The position numbers and the translations under genes are program-made. The notes beneath the pieces are model-generated. The model was not told the origin of the DNA. It did no database searches and was given only the letters and a program-made list of their open reading frames with translations. A DNA stretch of 64,000 nucleotides from Cyclina sinensis (taxonomy: Eukaryota; Mollusca; Bivalvia; Venerida; Veneridae): contig JAAONU010000006.1 in assembly GCA_012932295.1 (NCBI GenBank), positions 27,492,882-27,556,881 on the forward strand, in the 5' to 3' direction. This document shows positions 1 through 11,549 of this stretch, one piece after another (the first letter of the stretch is position 1; each line of letters begins with the position of its first letter).

Positions 1-26
1 TCAACGATGTGCTGTTTCTAACTTCA

Positions 27-810
27 TTAAGGTGTAAACTTGTTGGAGACACAACATTTCTCACAACCATCTATAGCATCATCATTATCATCATCATCAT
101 AATAAGAATATGCAGGTTGCCTTCTATTTTCAGTGGTTGTGCCAGATGTTCTAGGTAGTGGGACAGACTTACAGGTTTTAACTTTAGACTTCTGCGTTCT
201 ACAGTTATTATTTGAAGATTTTTTCCTCGCAGTCACGATTTAGGATGGCTTCTAGCATATCATTCTCAGTTATGGCTCTTCCACTTACAAAAAGGTACTT
301 AAATATTTTTTTATGTGTGGTAGGCTTTTTCTGAGCCAAAGGGATGTTTTTGGTTCTAAAGAAGGCAGACGATGAAAGTGGTTCCAGTTGAGGGGCTACT
401 TGTTTAGCTGTTCCATTTGTTGAACTGACAACGTTATCGTGGTCAGCATTCTCTTGCCTCAAAGCTGTAGAAGGTAGGAAATGGAATTTGCTTACTGCTT
501 GTGGATTAAACGGGTAAATGCAAGACTTTCTGAAGGCAGCCTGTAAATTCTCAAGGGACAGTTACTTTGTGTATGCAGAGCACCCTGATTTGCATACATC
601 ATATTTTGTGACAGAACGGTCATAGTTATCTCTCTTGTTTGAAACATTGTTAAAAATCCTTTGAATTGGGCCAAAACAACTTACATCTATAGGTTGTAAT
701 ACATGTAAAGTTTGTGCAGGTTAAACAAACAAAATTATATTTTCTTGTCGTGCCCACTGTACCAAGCCCAAATTTGTGGGATCTGTGACCATAATAAAAC
801 AAAACAGCAG
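27..810 (-). pseudogene. Pogo/Tigger-type transposase, C-terminal DDE part and acidic tail
   Basis: Near 775-790 the minus strand reads VLFYYGHRSH, the family's second-Asp motif, but with Tyr where the catalytic Asp is expected. A frameshift follows, then TNLGLVQWARQENIILFV, an in-frame TAA at about 721, then PAQTLHVLQPIDVSCFGPIQ. The last string contains the conserved Leu-Gln-Pro block of DDE_1 transposases. Below it the frame is broken again (492-674) but continues as YPFNPQAV-like and TALRQENADHDNV sequence (208-462) and ends in a Ser/Thr-rich tail with a run of Asp (DDDDNDDAIDG) and CEKCC (27-236). At least one lost catalytic residue, one nonsense codon and two frameshifts show that it is inactive. 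The terminal inverted repeats are not visible; the left end may lie outside the window. Confidence 0.78.
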
Positions 811-1344
811 AACGACAAGAAATACTTCAAGAGGCGGAACTAGAGATATGTACGAAATACCTGCCCATTACTCCAACCGGACTCGGGCATACAACCAACA
901 ACACCTACCTACTCTCCTGCGCATCGGTCGAATGTTTCACTACCGTTCACTTACTTACCTCTGCTAAAATTTAACTTTCAGAATGATATTTCTGTTTTAG
1001 ACAGGGGAGTCCGCACTTCCTCTTCAGCCAATCAGTGACTAGCTTACAAAGAATCGTCACATACATACATGTAATTTGTATCTTTTAGAGACGCTATTTT
1101 GTTTACAAAATTTTGATAAAACACCTGTCTATCTACATGTTTTGTAGTCATGTGATTGTTTCAACTAATGGAAATTGGTGTTAAGATTTTTCGGTCGCGG
1201 GTATATTGGTACACTTTCACTGGTCGTTTAAAGTTCATGGTAAAGGTCAATATCATAAATCTACAACTGATAAACCAGCGAGGTGACGTAACGGTAGTGT
1301 ACTCACATAGCTGCTCAGGGAGCGTAACATATACCTTAGAACAC
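811..1344. other. Unassigned gap inside the transposase pseudogene
   Basis: The central DDE region expected between GCGNALGQ and the second Asp is not recognisable here. Either it has decayed past recognition or it was replaced by other sequence; about 530 bp is close to the length expected for the missing part. Nothing else is identifiable. Confidence 0.4.
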
Positions 1345-1755
1345 AGAGTAGTGGGGAACCTATTGTCCCAATGCATTACCACATCCCAAAACTATCACAT
1401 TAATTCTAGAAGCAGACATTGCAGCAGGGCGTTTAGAACCTATAAATGATAAAACAGGGAGTGCCTTATGGGTTGTTGAAAGTCCCTTTGCATCTACATT
1501 ATATAGCCTTTCTGGACTGTTTCTCAAATTGTTATTTGATAATATATAATTCAGTTCATTATAATAGCTGTCCAGACAGTCCTTGGGGGTTTTATTGGCC
1601 CTCTGTAACTCCAAACCTCTAGGTGCGAGGATCTTTAGTTCTGGCCAAGGTGACTTGAGATCGAAGAACAACCCAACAGATAGATGCTCTTCAGTTTCAC
1701 GATGATCATGACAATGACAAATTCAGTTGCGTCATCAAGAACCTCTTTCTTGTGA
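1345..1755 (-). pseudogene. Pogo/Tigger-type transposase, CENP-B HTH end and start of DDE domain
   Basis: Reading down the minus strand from about 1750: EVLDDATEF, then after a frameshift near 1720 HRETEEHLSVG, then FFDLKSPWPELKILAPRGLE, where the Trp-Pro-Glu-Leu pattern is the second (CENP-B type) HTH. The frame continues through LQRANKTPKDCLDSYYNEL to YNVDAKGLST, which holds the first catalytic Asp of the DDE_1 superfamily, and then GSKRPAAMSASR and VLGCGNALGQ. An in-frame TAG follows GQ at about 1363, and after VPHYSVF there is another stop, so catalysis is lost. Block order and strand match the HTH-psq piece upstream at 1946-2211 and the C-terminal piece downstream at 27-810. I infer one degenerate transposon copy rather than three hits. 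Confidence 0.82.
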
Positions 1756-1945
1756 TGAAATAACAAATAACACTGCGTGACATGCAAAACAATTCAAAAT
1801 AAAAATAAAGACTTGGTCACTCAGGATGTTTAATCATATTATTAATTCAAAATAAAAAAAGTCATTTTAATTTAAAAATGCAGTTATTTAAATCGTCAAC
1901 CAGAGTACATATCCTATTAAAATATCTTCAAAATGTAAGACAGAC

Positions 1946-2211
1946 CTACTTATTGTAACTATACCTCACAGATGCGGTACACTTCAGGTGTTCTACTATC
2001 ATTGCCTCCTTTTCTTGAATGGACACAGGGTGGGGACGAGGACTGACAGCCACTGGATTAACCATCCCACTCAATTTATGTCTCAGTGATGACTTTGGGA
2101 CACCATACTGTCGAGCTGTAGTTCTAATAGAGGATCCAGCCTCCTTACTCATAAGGTATTCCTGCGTCATTAATGTGGGAGAAAAAGTCCTGTAACTTGG
2201 CTTTCGTTGTC
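1946..2211 (-). pseudogene. Pogo/Tigger-type transposase, N-terminal HTH-psq part
   Basis: The minus-strand frame reads RQRKPSYRTFSPTL, then MTQEYLMSKEAGSSIRTTAR, then QYGVPKSSLRHKLSG. This is the helix-turn-helix of the Psq/CENP-B class that opens pogo/Tigger transposases, which binds the transposon ends. The published-style start Met lies at 2170, but similarity continues upstream to about 2209, where 'ttacag' could be a splice acceptor, so the Met is probably internal. The frame ends near 1960 at 'gag|gtatag', a possible splice donor, which fits an intron before the next block at about 1755. It is the first of three collinear transposase pieces on this strand. Later pieces carry stops and frameshifts, so I call the whole a pseudogene. 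The alternative, a domesticated CENP-B-like gene, is unlikely because the catalytic part is broken. Confidence 0.8.
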
Positions 2212-3322
2212 TGTAATTGAAAAATGAAAAAAAAACAATTATAGAAAACTTTCATTAAAATCAGTATGTACTCGTTCATTTATTGGATAACAAGTGCATG
2301 TTGCTAAACAATGACCCGAGATATTCAACTGAATAATTTGTTTCTTAATAGACTTCCGGATGGTTTCCATGGAAAAGCAATCTTATTTGTTGTGCACCAA
2401 AGGAATAAAATCTGATTATGCTTCAAATAAATGCATTAATATCCAATTGTTTGGAAATTTATTGAATAAAATCGTTGTTAAGAATAGTATTGTACATCAC
2501 ACATGTTACACATTTACGAAACATAGCATCGATTCATGTGAATTATTTTTCAATTATGATAACTACCCAATTGTCTCCCAATTTAATGAGTAAGTTCATT
2601 GTTGAGATAAGCTGTGTACATCAAAGATGTTAAATATTTTCGAAAGATAGTTCCGATTTATGAGAAAATTAAGTAATAAACAGATGAAATATGAGTACTT
2701 ATATATTTTCATTATATTGCATCTGACTAACATTATGATATGGCACGAAGTAAATACTTGATATCAAGCTGTTAAAAGTAAATATCAAAGAAATTACGAG
2801 AGCTTTCATGAGGAAATGCTTTGCTTTCTATAAATATGAGGTAACATTCATGTATGAACCAATCGCCTGAAAGCAAAACCTATCATCTCTACATCCCTTG
2901 AAGTAATTATCTCTAATTACATTTTGCTATGTGTATTTAAAGGGTTTTCAGACTTGAAAAGTAAGGGTTTCTACCTAGAACATCTTTTTTTTGGGCTGAT
3001 TTACTGTTTACATCATTCCTTATTATTCAATAACAATAATCCAAGAATAATGATAAAGATTCTATTCTTGTGAACAAATGATAAAGGTGAGTTGTTCATT
3101 TCTTATGTAAGAAACTTAAACAAATACGTTCGGCCAAAGGAACGTAATTGTTAAACGTTCTTTACTTTAAACGTAAAGCTTCTTGGTTGTACATTTTGGT
3201 AATGAGAGGGATTTTTTATTTCAGACATCGGCTAAGAACGTATTGTTAAAATACACAATATTTTCAAATAGGTTATTATATTTAATTATTTAAAAGAAAA
3301 TCAGATTGATTTATTTAAGTTA

Positions 3323-3347
3323 CTCTCTCTCTCTCTCTCTCTCTCTC
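3323..3347. repeat. (CT)n microsatellite
   Basis: About 12 perfect CT dinucleotides. A CT tract occurs at the corresponding place in copy B (about 29572-29600), so the tract predates the duplication. Confidence 0.95.
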
Positions 3348-4619
3348 AGAAAAAATCTTAGGTGTTATTAATTGCGACATTATGAATAGTGTTGTCAGAT
3401 TGCACATACAAATATTAAATCTTCAAAAAACGTTCGAACCGACGCCAGTTAAAAGGACAGCTAACAGTCATACCTTCTTTTTAAAACAAATCTTTTGGAG
3501 ATGTTTATTTCATTTCAAAATTAGAATCTACACTACTATGGCTTTGTAGTTATTGAATTAAATGGTGGTTGTAAAATCACTTAATTACAAATATAATTTA
3601 AACTACAAATTCTTTTAAAGGTTAAGGATTATTTTCAAATTTATCTATAATCATCTTCTTGTTAATTGTTCGATAAAGGTCTTGCCGTAAACAATATAGC
3701 GATAATTCACTTCTGTTAAATATTCTTAATCATCTCGTTGCACAAACATTCGAATGATACTTCATTTGGTACTTTTCAAACTTCCGTTTATGTAAATTTA
3801 GAACCTGTGTACCATTTCTCCTTACAATCATTATCATGAATCTCCTTAAAGTATTCCTCAGAGAGACAATGAATTGCTATCAATGGAGTAATAAATGAAA
3901 ATCATTATTGTTATTCTTTCATTTTGATGAGTTTAAGTATCTACAATACACGATTTCCCTCATAATTCTTAAAGTCTTCCTTATGTTTACCAAACTTATT
4001 CAAAGGATACATATCCTAATAGACCTACATATTCAAATGTATTTTTTCTTAATATTGCGATATAATTATTTGTAGATAAATGGTGGGCGAAACACAAAGT
4101 AAACTCAGTTCCTCAAATCCTCCTGGAACTGATGTGATGCAATACATCAGTTGATTATTTGAAACTTTTATGGCTTAAAACAACTGATTTAAAAAAAGTA
4201 GTAAATTATATTTCAAGTAATTATCCAGAGTATTTTGTTCTATATATCACTTACTACCTCGAAATGTTATGATAGAAACAAAATCTATCTATGTTACTTT
4301 AAGTTTTACATAGGAGAATAGTATACAATTTTAAATTACATCAGATAGCATACGTCAACGACAAAACATAACATTGTTAAGGTATAGAAAACTGTTTAAA
4401 TGACTGAAAAGTAATGTTAAGGTTATCTGAGCCAGAGACTCAGTCAGCTATTTCGTCAGGCATCTGACGTCAGATATCCGTCGTTCACTAGTTTCTTTGA
4501 AAAAAAATGGTTCTGAAACCTCGGCGCAAAAGTTGATGAAACCTTGCAAGGATGTTTCTTGCATAAAACCTTAAAAATAATTTCAAAGTATTCCACTATT
4601 TCTTCACTTGTTTAACAAA

Positions 4620-4960
4620 CTTAGACTAACACAGAATCTTTATTTTATTGGTCATATCCGCAGGTCTACAGCTTAGATATAAACCGTTTGGTATTATGTC
4701 TTTGTCCTCCAATCATGGCCCTTTGGTTAAGACTAGTTTCTCCCTTGGCAAAAGTTTTATGGGACTTTTTTAATTTTTTCTTAAACTGTAAAGCCCAGAG
4801 CTTAGATATTCAGTGTGTTGCATTGTATAATGGTTCTGTATCAAAGCTGTTCAAATCATAGCTCTGGTATCATCAGTGGCAACGCTCCATGGTGCAATAA
4901 TTTTAAAAGAGTTATCTAGAAACACGTAAATCCACTAAATAATATTCGAAGAAACCTACA
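4620..4960 (+). repeat. Decayed dispersed repeat ('aaggcccagagc' family)
   Basis: It contains 'aagcccagagcttagat', 'gtgttgcattgtataatgg' and 'ctctggtatca'. These correspond to phrases of the longer element at 52.7-53.7 kb and the fragment at 37.08-37.27 kb in copy C. Its presence at equivalent positions in A and C suggests that it was there before the duplication. Confidence 0.5.
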
Positions 4961-5929
4961 TGTTCACATCTGTAGCTTTGCCTTGACCATTTCTGGATTT
5001 TTATCTGATAAAACATCATACTATATAACTGTAATATGTTATTTTGAATGCATAATTCAACTTTATTACGAAAACAGAAAAAATGTGTTTTTAAAATGTA
5101 GAAACTTATTGTTAAAGTAAACTAAAGAAGAACTTTATAATTTTTATAGTGTTTATAATGTTTTAAAACTTAATTATACAAAGCAAATAATTGTTTCAAA
5201 TATTTCATCATGATAAATGTATTATATATAATAAGTTTGTAGAGCTGAGGTCGATATATCTTATGATTTGTTATATTGCAGCAACAATATTGACTAAGAA
5301 AATTGACATTGAATAAAAGTTTCAAGTTTCTATTTGATATATTTTGATAATGTAATTCCTAGACTTGTTATGGAGATTAAGTGTTTCGCAAAGCAATATA
5401 TGTTTTTTTTTTAAATCCTTTAATCCTTTATAAAATTCTTTTATATTAAATATTCATTTTAAAGAGTCATTATCTGACCATTTTGAGTATTCCATTTCCT
5501 AAGAATCGTATAAATGTAAATGTTGTTGAACAAATTATCACACGATGTCAATGTCAGTTGATAATTCCAAGTATGATCGGCATGCCGAATGCACTGATAC
5601 AAGCCTTTATGCAGAAAATTGTTATTAGTACCATTTTATTACAAATGCACATTTATTGGCTTCTGTATGCCTAAGATAACATTTCTGAACATATGGTTTA
5701 TGTATATCATCGGTAAATGTAAGGGTATGTCCTTAAAACATTTAAAATAACACTATTTTATAGTATTGTATTAATTCAGCATTAAAAAAGAAAATGCATA
5801 CATTTATTGTTTTCTAAAAACGCTTTTAATCGCTAAACGCAACTGAAGGCGAAGTCTTCAAAAGTAAAGTCATGATTGTGCTCTATATAATTGTGTACTT
5901 TTATATATCAGATATCAAAATTAGTTTTA

Positions 5930-6060
5930 TGTCACGGAGACTTTGGCTAGGACTCGAAACGTTTGTTCTTTATATCGGTTTGTGTAAGGAACCTGGTGTT
6001 CTAATTCTGTGGGGACCAAGGCTTGTTTTGTTTGTATAATAGACTATTGTTTGATTAACT
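5930..6060 (+). mobile_element. tRNA-derived SINE relic in copy A
   Basis: 'tggctaggactcgaaacg' (5944-5961) resembles an RNA polymerase III box A, and 'ggtgttctaattctg' (about 5995-6009) a degraded box B followed by 'tggggacc'. Related sequence sits at the matching place in copies B and C, and the B copy preserves the box B better ('gagtttgaattccg'). Confidence 0.5.
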
Positions 6061-7345
6061 CTAATAAATATATCGAAAAATATATAAATATAAATCCATT
6101 TTAATAACGTGATTTATATTGTTTGCAAATTCTTCCGCTGACGTCATGTATAAGAATTGACGTTTCAAACTGTTGTCTGCAAGTTACGATAAAAACAGAA
6201 TTTGAAATGACTAAACTTTCACAACTATTAAATATCTATAATGCACTGGTATTATCTTTTACTAGTATTAATAAATCACCCAATGTCAGTACCTGTGTAA
6301 CGAAAGAGACAATTTTCAATGAAAATGTTGGAGCCTTGACGTCGTATCAATCTTAATGCACGTACATTTCCATGAACAACACATTTTCTAAGCTTGCGAA
6401 ACCTTGGGGCTTTTGAAATAAAGCAATTCCTAATGGAACTAATGTTTTGTAATATGCTGATTAATCACAATTTGCTTTGTAAACAGCTGATAAATTGTAT
6501 ATGAGATAACGCTCTTGTGTCTTTAATATATAGGCTGTAAAATATTTGAAATTTCAAATGTAGAGTGAAATAAACAAACAAAAAAACTATTATTTTTAAT
6601 CTTGAATACTTGTTACTTGTTTGAATTAGTAAGAGTGTACACATTTCTTTTTTCTACTTGTACACATCAATGGAAATTCCGATATCTTATGGACACTTCT
6701 TATTCTTCTGCACTTTGTAAGATGTCGGCTTTTTCTGCTTTGCACAGCAGCGTGGCCTTCTTAAAGGGAAGCTTTATCTTTAACATATGATTAAAGGGAA
6801 CTGTTAAAATCTCTCTTTTTTTCGACATGAAATACCTATATGAGCTGCATGTTCAAACTGATAGCAATAGTATGATGAAAGGGGAAAATATTTCAATATA
6901 ATTTTAAAGATATGCGCCCAAGAGGGACTTGCTTCTTTTGAAGTATGGAATTCATACTGATTGAAAAGTAAGTTGCTGACATCTGGCTGTAAATTTTTAT
7001 TTAACGGGTCTGTTTGATGTTGAATCAATACGCACACTTGCAACTCAAAATGCTCTAGAGGTATGTGTAAATAGGGAAAAAAACAAGCATTCAAGCAAAG
7101 TTATTTCAGTTGTTTCAAGTTCTTTTTCTACATCATTGATGACTTACATGGCAAAAACATTGATGGATCCAACGGACCTGTTGACACTTCTTTTTCCCTT
7201 TAACTTAGCCTCAATACTTTTTTTTGCCTACCATGTCTACTTACTTAGTTAATCTACAATTAAAGTATGTTTTTCCAGTAAATGAAACCTTTAATGCTAT
7301 AGAGATTTTGTTTTTGTCAAATACTTGCCAAAAATATAATTGTAA

Positions 7346-9319
7346 TATACATTTAGTGATATTTAGAATGTCTTTGTCGTCTCAGTTCATTTATATCTGT
7401 CACTTTGTGTGTATGTCGTACATCACATTACAAAAACAATCTCAAAAGGTTTGTAGACATATTCAGGTCTAACAGCAGGGTTTATGTTGATAGATGGCAG
7501 CACTATAGTATAAGTAAATACAAGCAGGCTTCTTTTAAAGAGGTCCAGGTAGTTTCTGCTTCGTAAGATAGAGTTGTTATTTAAATACACAACAAAAACG
7601 CATGCCAAACGGTTCTACTTAGAAAAAAATACAAGACGGTTACATCAGCATTATAATTTACAAAGACAAAATTAATCTCGACAGCATGATATCTTTTTTG
7701 GAAACTATGGATAACCAATAATCGACTTTTTAAAAAATATCTTTTATTTTCTACAAAAACATTTTCGTCTCAAAGGATTTCACAACTTGGCTTGGACAAC
7801 GTTGCAGCCATAGTACCAGATGACTTAATGCAAACAGTTTTCTAGACAGTTGAATTAGTGGGAATTTCATCACTCAGGAGTGTTCATGAAATTCAGACCA
7901 AATACGTGAAATTATCATATATGTGAGCAAGAAAGGTACTCAGTCTTTTGACCAATATTCCAAACATCTTCTAAACGTCTATGCAAATGCTGATAAAATG
8001 ACATGTACGTTTTATCGCCGATACCAATATTTTAGTCAAAAAATACAATTGCAGTTTAAAATCACTACTGCAGCAACCAGTGTGTTATGAAGATTTGGTT
8101 TACACATTAAAGAAAATAAAAAGCAGTATTAATTTCACCACGTTATTTTAATTTATAAATCAAATCTCCATAAAACACTTAAATCTTGTTATCGGCGATA
8201 AAACTTGCGAAACATTTGTTTTTTTAATTTTAGGTACCAATACTTCTGTTTCAAAATCATTGTTAATATAAAGATTTAGTTCAAGAAAGTTTGCTTGCTT
8301 TTCTGAAGCGTTTAATTTATTAAGCTAGGGTTCATTTGGATAAATGTTATTGACCAGAGATGGAAAATGGTTATTACCTATTTTTAACAGATCATCAAGA
8401 TACTTCGAGGTGTTGTTATAATGTCTTGATGTTCACTAGAAAGAGATGATATTAAGTCTCTTTCATACCATTATAAAAACAGATCAGTAACAAGGGATAA
8501 ACAATTAGTTTCCAAGTTCTACTTGCGGTTCCTTTCTTCACCAAGGTGAATAAAGTCTTGTATAACAATAAAAGCATTTAAGTACCTAACTGGCAGACAT
8601 ATCAAATAGACATTAATCTATGTTAAGAGCTGTATAAATTTTATGTTAAGAGAATTTCAGAGAAATCAAACAGACCAGTTATTTGAGAAAATAGTATCAC
8701 AATAATTCTTCTTTGCATTATACTGACAGACAATATTCATTGTATAGTGGAATCTACTTAAAGGTGCAACTCCCTAAGATCAATAAAACGGACATTACTA
8801 TATTGTAAATAACAGTTTATTAAATCAAAGATGTGTCATTGTTTTATTCCAAGAAACATGCTATTACATTGATCTAAGCAGATATTACTGAAAACAATGA
8901 CAGAACGTATGTGCCAAATGAAATCCTTTTGTTTTATATATACTATTTAAAAAAGAATTTTACCATCTGTGGAAAAAGCTGCAGAGTTTTGAACAATTCA
9001 TTTGTTTGTTGTATGTCACTGTAGCACCATTACATGTGTATATCAAGTTGACATTTTGAGGAAAAAGCCTCTAGATTTTGCGAGAATTAGCAAAAATCAA
9101 CAAAGTTATCATAGTGTTCTCCTAAAAAAATAAAACAATAAAAATAGACACAGAAAACTCCAAAAACTTTGTATTTAAATTCCTAGCGTAATATCATTCT
9201 TACCTTTAAGTAAAATGCAACCATTTACATTTGTACTGATCTGGAAGATCTTGAGTGTCATCCAGAAAACTGCCTTCTTGCCTTATTTTATAAACGTGTC
9301 ATTAAAAGCTTTAACAAAT
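7346..9319. other. Non-coding, nothing recognised
   Basis: AT-rich sequence with short A/T runs. No repeat family, exon-like frame or RNA gene is identifiable. It has no visible counterpart in copies B or C. Confidence 0.6.
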
Positions 9320-9550
9320 CTTATTACACAGCAGTCATTACCATTTAATACACGGATACCTTGAGCATATTTCCTCTTATTACACAGCAGTTATTACCAT
9401 TTAATACACGGATACCTTGAACATATTTCCTCTTATTACACAGCAGTCATTACCATTTAATACACGGATACCTTGAGCATATTTCCTCTTATTACACAGC
9501 AGTCATTATCATTTAATACACGGATACCTTGAACATATTTCCTCTTATTA
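9320..9550 (+). repeat. 56-bp tandem repeat, about 4 copies
   Basis: Units start at 9320, 9376, 9432 and 9488 with 'cttattacacagcagt', and a partial fifth starts at 9544. The units are nearly identical (a few transitions), so the array is young or homogenised. Confidence 0.95.
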
Positions 9551-10543
9551 CTGTTATCTCGTCAAAATAGGGCAAAGTAGACAAAGTAGCTTTATCAAAT
9601 AATTACTGATGTTTAAACAACATATTTCTTTTTACTCTTGGAAAGGGGTACACCATGCCGGATCAGCAGGACGGAAAGTTCAAGCTCATGTCTCTCCCAA
9701 GCAAAACTGCACTACTTAGATTTAGTTGTTAAATAAACCTATTTCAAATTCTTCGGATTTCTAAGATTTGTTGCATACAAATTATAGATCTTTAAAGAGA
9801 GCGCAAACTTTTTATAACTTACTAAGGGGGCATAACCGATTCCAATAAATCACAAAATATGAAATAAATTTTACACCTACTTTGTTTTTACAGATATATT
9901 ATGTAATTATGACAAACCATGCATGACTTGAAATTTGGAATCGAAAGTTGTATAAACATAATTGTTCACACACCATGTCAAACAAATGCAAATAAAAAAG
10001 CAATGAATGCATTTTTTCGAGTAACACTATCGTGAACTTCTATAACTTCAAGTCTGTGCATGGTGACGTTCAGAACCCAATAGCAGACTGTTATTTAGGA
10101 GTGATTTAAATCATATTAGGGTATATTCTTACCGATAAAAGTGTGTAAAACTTTATGTTATGCTGTTTTTCTGTAACAAAAAACACGACAGTGTAACATA
10201 GTTTAGATAAATTCTTTACAATTACGACTAAAATTTCTACAAACAAACTTATTCTTTCTCATTCAGTTAACCCATTTGTGAATCAGTCGCTTTAAGCAAT
10301 CCAAACACAAAAAGAAATTGTTAACAAGCTTTTTTCTGATTCGTTCTCTTTTTCAGCTTATCAAAATTATTGTAAGAACTGATTAAAATGAAATTTAGTT
10401 TATCAAAATAGCGATCTACTTGAAGAGTGTAATGATATATCAGTTCTTATATTCAAAATGCGTTAATCAGATGTATACTGTCCGATTACAAATTAACATA
10501 ATGATTTAAACAATACAGATGTAGCGTTGTTATCACCTACATC
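9551..10543. other. Non-coding, nothing recognised
   Basis: No exon-like frame or repeat seen in this AT-rich stretch up to the foldback element. Confidence 0.6.
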
Positions 10544-11549
10544 CCCGGTGCACTACCTTATCGGCAGTCTCTCTGCGAAATCTGTCTTTTCGGCAGTCTC
10601 TCTGCGAAATCTATCCTTTCGGCGGTGGTCTCTCTGCAAAATCTGTCCTTTCGGCGGTGGTCTCTCTGCGAAATCTGTCTTTTCGGCGGTGGTCTCTCTG
10701 CGAAATCTGTCTTTTCGGCGGTCTCTCTCCGAAATCTGTCTTTTCGGCGGTGGTCTCTCTGCAAAATCTGTCCTTTCGGCGGTGGTCTCTCTGCGAAATC
10801 TGTCTTTTTGGCGGTGGTCTCTCTGCGAAATCTGTCTTTTCGGCGGTCTCTCTGCGAAATCTGTTTTTTCGGCGGTCTCTCTGTGTCGTTACCGGTTATT
10901 CTCTGCTGTAAACACAGTTTGTGATGGAAGACAGTCAGAAAAATCGGACAGACATCAGTTGAAACAGCTGAGTTGCTTAAAATTAATAAGTGCGCGGAAC
11001 ATTTGAATATCTTTGCTATGTATACGCGTGTCTACTTTTCAATTATCACTCACTGAGTTCCGAAACTCGGACAAATTGTTCAATGGTGTACTGACATGAA
11101 CACAATTTCGTCACTTTCTAGCGGCTGAAACGAGTTATTACTTTGATCAACATAACAATCCCATCACACATATTCACTGTTTAATATTCTTCAAGAATAT
11201 ACTAATAAACTAGTCGCTATTTAATTAGAAATCTTTTAAACCCTCTACTTTCGGTTTTGATGGTGCACAGGAGGTCCCTCTGCAAAGCAGCTTTTAAAGC
11301 ACAGGTAGGCTCCCTGCATACAGCACAGGCAGAAAAGAAGACACGCGTATACATAGCAAAGACATTCTAATGTTCCGTGAACATATTAATTTTAAGCAAC
11401 TCAGCTGTTTGATCTGATGTCTGTCCGATTTTTCTGACTGTCTTCCATCATAATTTGTGTTTACAGCAGAAAATAACCGGTACCAACGCAGAGAGACCGC
11501 CGAAAAGACAGATTTCGCAGAGAGACTGCCGATATGGTTATACACCGTG
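10544..11549. mobile_element. Foldback-like element with long inverted arms
   Basis: The left arm (10544-11040) and right arm (11336-11549, inverted) match over their lengths apart from the array in the left arm. Shared strings include 'taccggttatt', 'gatggaagacagtcag', 'aaaaatcggacagacatcag' and 'tatgtatacgcgtgtct'. The ends are imperfect inverted repeats: CCCGGTGCACTACC on the left and CACGGTGTATAACC as the complement of the right. 'acatc' flanks both sides (10539-10543 and 11550-11554), a likely 5-bp target duplication. The loop of about 295 bp shows no transposase frame, so the element is non-autonomous. Long inverted arms carrying internal tandem repeats are the hallmark of foldback elements. 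Superfamily unassigned. Confidence 0.75.
10568..10885 (+). repeat. 29/32-bp tandem array within the foldback left arm
   Basis: About ten copies of 'gtctctctgcgaaatctgtc' plus 'ttttcggcg', differing by presence or absence of a 'gtg' triplet. The right arm holds only about two units, so the array grew in one arm after the arms formed, or shrank in the other. The open frames on both strands here are products of the repeat. Confidence 0.95.

Larger units (their letters stand above)
2280..7345 (+). repeat. Segmental duplication, copy A (main part)
   Basis: Non-coding AT-rich DNA that aligns by eye, in order and on the same strand, with copy B (28.2-32.6 kb) and copy C (36.4-40.3 kb). Matches: 2345-3640 with 28195-29970; 3700-4545 with 36410-37005; 5930-6030 with 31197-31270 and 38765-38850; 6120-6410 with 38945-39230; 6475-6580 with 31337-31445; 6830-7100 with 39285-39580; 7180-7345 with 40105-40280. 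Indels are common. There is no convincing gene inside; the small frames are not conserved across copies. Confidence 0.75.

Noticed and set aside
776..967. 63-codon plus frame
   Set aside because: It overlaps the transposase pseudogene on the opposite strand and has no recognisable content.
9320..9550. CRISPR-like regular repeats (56-bp here; 35-bp at 18627)
   Set aside because: Units are contiguous without unique spacers and the context is eukaryotic; these are minisatellites.
10527..11006. A 159-codon plus-strand frame and overlapping frames on both strands, rich in LSAKSVFSAV-like repeats
   Set aside because: It is the translation of the 29/32-bp tandem array in the foldback element; all frames open by repetition and nothing resembles a protein domain.
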